6,478 nucleotides of DNA from Candidatus Paceibacter sp. (GTDB taxonomy: Bacteria; Patescibacteriota; Minisyncoccia; UBA6257; GWB1-50-10), in NCBI GenBank assembly GCA_020724685.1, contig DYGP01000029.1, positions 1 through 6,478 on the forward strand, written 5' to 3'. The notes under the pieces are model-generated. The model saw only the letters and a program-made list of their open reading frames with translations, searched no databases and was not told the DNA's origin. A program made the position numbers and the translations under genes. This document shows positions 6,179 through 6,478 of the stretch, one piece after another (within the stretch, counting starts at the first letter, position 1; each line of letters opens with the position of its first letter).

Positions 6179-6200
6179 GTCCATCCGAGGAAAAATAAGG

Positions 6201-6206
6201 TATAAT
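6201..6206 (+). promoter_or_regulatory. -10 box of pilM
   Basis: AAGG-TATAAT-GGG lies 54 bases before the pilM ATG, so the predicted mRNA has a leader of roughly 45-50 nt, unlike the other genes here. No good -35 is visible. It is 22 bp from the oppositely oriented comF -10 box, so the two polymerase footprints must overlap. Confidence 0.55.
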
Positions 6207-6260
6207 GGGATTGGAATTGCCGATTTCCGTTTATCGATTTTTCCACTACACAAAGAAACT

Positions 6261-6478
6261 ATGCTTGGAGTTACAGATTTTTTCAGAGACATCGGAAACT
6301 TTTTCAGGGGAGGATCCGTGCTTGGAATCGATATCGGAACCGTCTCCATAAAAGCCGTCGAACTCGCGAAGAAGGGCGATGCCTTTTCGATCGCCAATTA
6401 CGGCGTCCTCGGGACGACGAAATATCTGAGCGCCGCGAATCAGGCAATCCAGACGAGTTCTCTCAAAATATCCGAACG
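6261..6478 (+). CDS. pilM: Type IV pilus assembly protein PilM, N-terminal part (3' end outside the window)
   Basis: The product is an actin-like, ATP-binding cytoplasmic protein that links the inner-membrane PilN/PilO proteins to the pilus motor in known systems. Seventy-two complete codons are visible. Residues 1-19 (MLGVTDFFRDIGNFFRGGS) form a short amphipathic lead. VLGIDIGTVSIKAVEL (20-35) is the actin-fold phosphate-1 motif typical of PilM, and NYGVLGTTKYLS fits the next conserved strand. The alternative is a GTG at 6318, in frame and preceded by a strong AGGGGAGG ribosome site, giving a protein that begins just before the phosphate loop. I prefer the ATG because PilM proteins usually carry such a short N-terminal extension. 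pilN and pilO would be expected downstream. It is transcribed divergently from comF. Confidence 0.88.
   Translation, partial: MLGVTDFFRDIGNFFRGGSVLGIDIGTVSIKAVELAKKGDAFSIANYGVLGTTKYLSAANQAIQTSSLKISE

Noticed and set aside
5415..6179. 254-codon open frame on the plus strand opposite comF
   Set aside because: It is fully antisense to comF, which has clear catalytic and zinc-binding motifs; the ATG lies at the terminator hairpin and the product resembles nothing known.
6167..6397. 77-codon upstream extension of comF
   Set aside because: It crosses the comF -10 box and overlaps the start of pilM on the other strand; ComF homologues begin close to the first Cys pair, as with the ATG at 6166.

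Overview
The window looks like a short stretch of a Patescibacteria/CPR genome (Parcubacteria-like), with a fragment of apparently different origin at its left edge. The CPR assignment is inference. It rests on two secreted modular surface proteins with a style familiar from that group (a Trp/Pro-rich segment just after the signal peptide, Fn3-like domains, W...GW repeats, divergent InlB-type repeats), a comF gene beside pilM, and -10 boxes placed directly against start codons. No rRNA, tRNA, CRISPR array or transposase gene was seen.

Layout. Positions 3-485 (+) hold the 3' end of a gene whose product ends in a textbook type IX secretion (T9SS, type A) C-terminal sorting domain, followed by a strong hairpin terminator. 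This domain belongs to the Bacteroidetes/Ignavibacteria type of outer-membrane secretion, and its codon use is more AT-rich than that of the large surface-protein gene. Positions 518-617 hold a heptad tandem repeat and a promoter. Positions 618-1973 (+) encode a 451-residue exported protein with tail-fibre-like motifs. A perfect-palindrome terminator and an extended -10 promoter follow. Positions 2085-5414 (+) encode a 1109-residue exported multidomain protein: four W...GW motifs, an Ig-like segment, three Fn3-like domains, two InlB-like repeats, a helical insert, a half Fn3 domain and a Cys-containing tail. A bidirectional terminator separates it from the convergent comF (5450-6166, -). Divergent from comF, pilM (+) begins at 6261 and runs off the window.

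How the parts fit. PilM is the actin-like cytoplasmic component of type IV pilus assembly, and ComF is a phosphoribosyltransferase-fold protein needed for natural transformation in several bacteria. A shared divergent promoter region suggests a pilus/DNA-uptake locus. The two large exported proteins could be its surface or adhesion partners, but that is inferred only from proximity and domain type.

The most notable signals are: (1) three of the four gene starts have a perfect TATAAT only 6-7 nt upstream of the ATG, predicting leaderless mRNAs and requiring later starts than the longest ORFs; (2) the T9SS fragment abutting a CPR-like block, which is either a chimeric assembly or a transfer; (3) the domain architecture of the 1109-residue protein. 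I did not find a clearly new enzymatic or defence system here.
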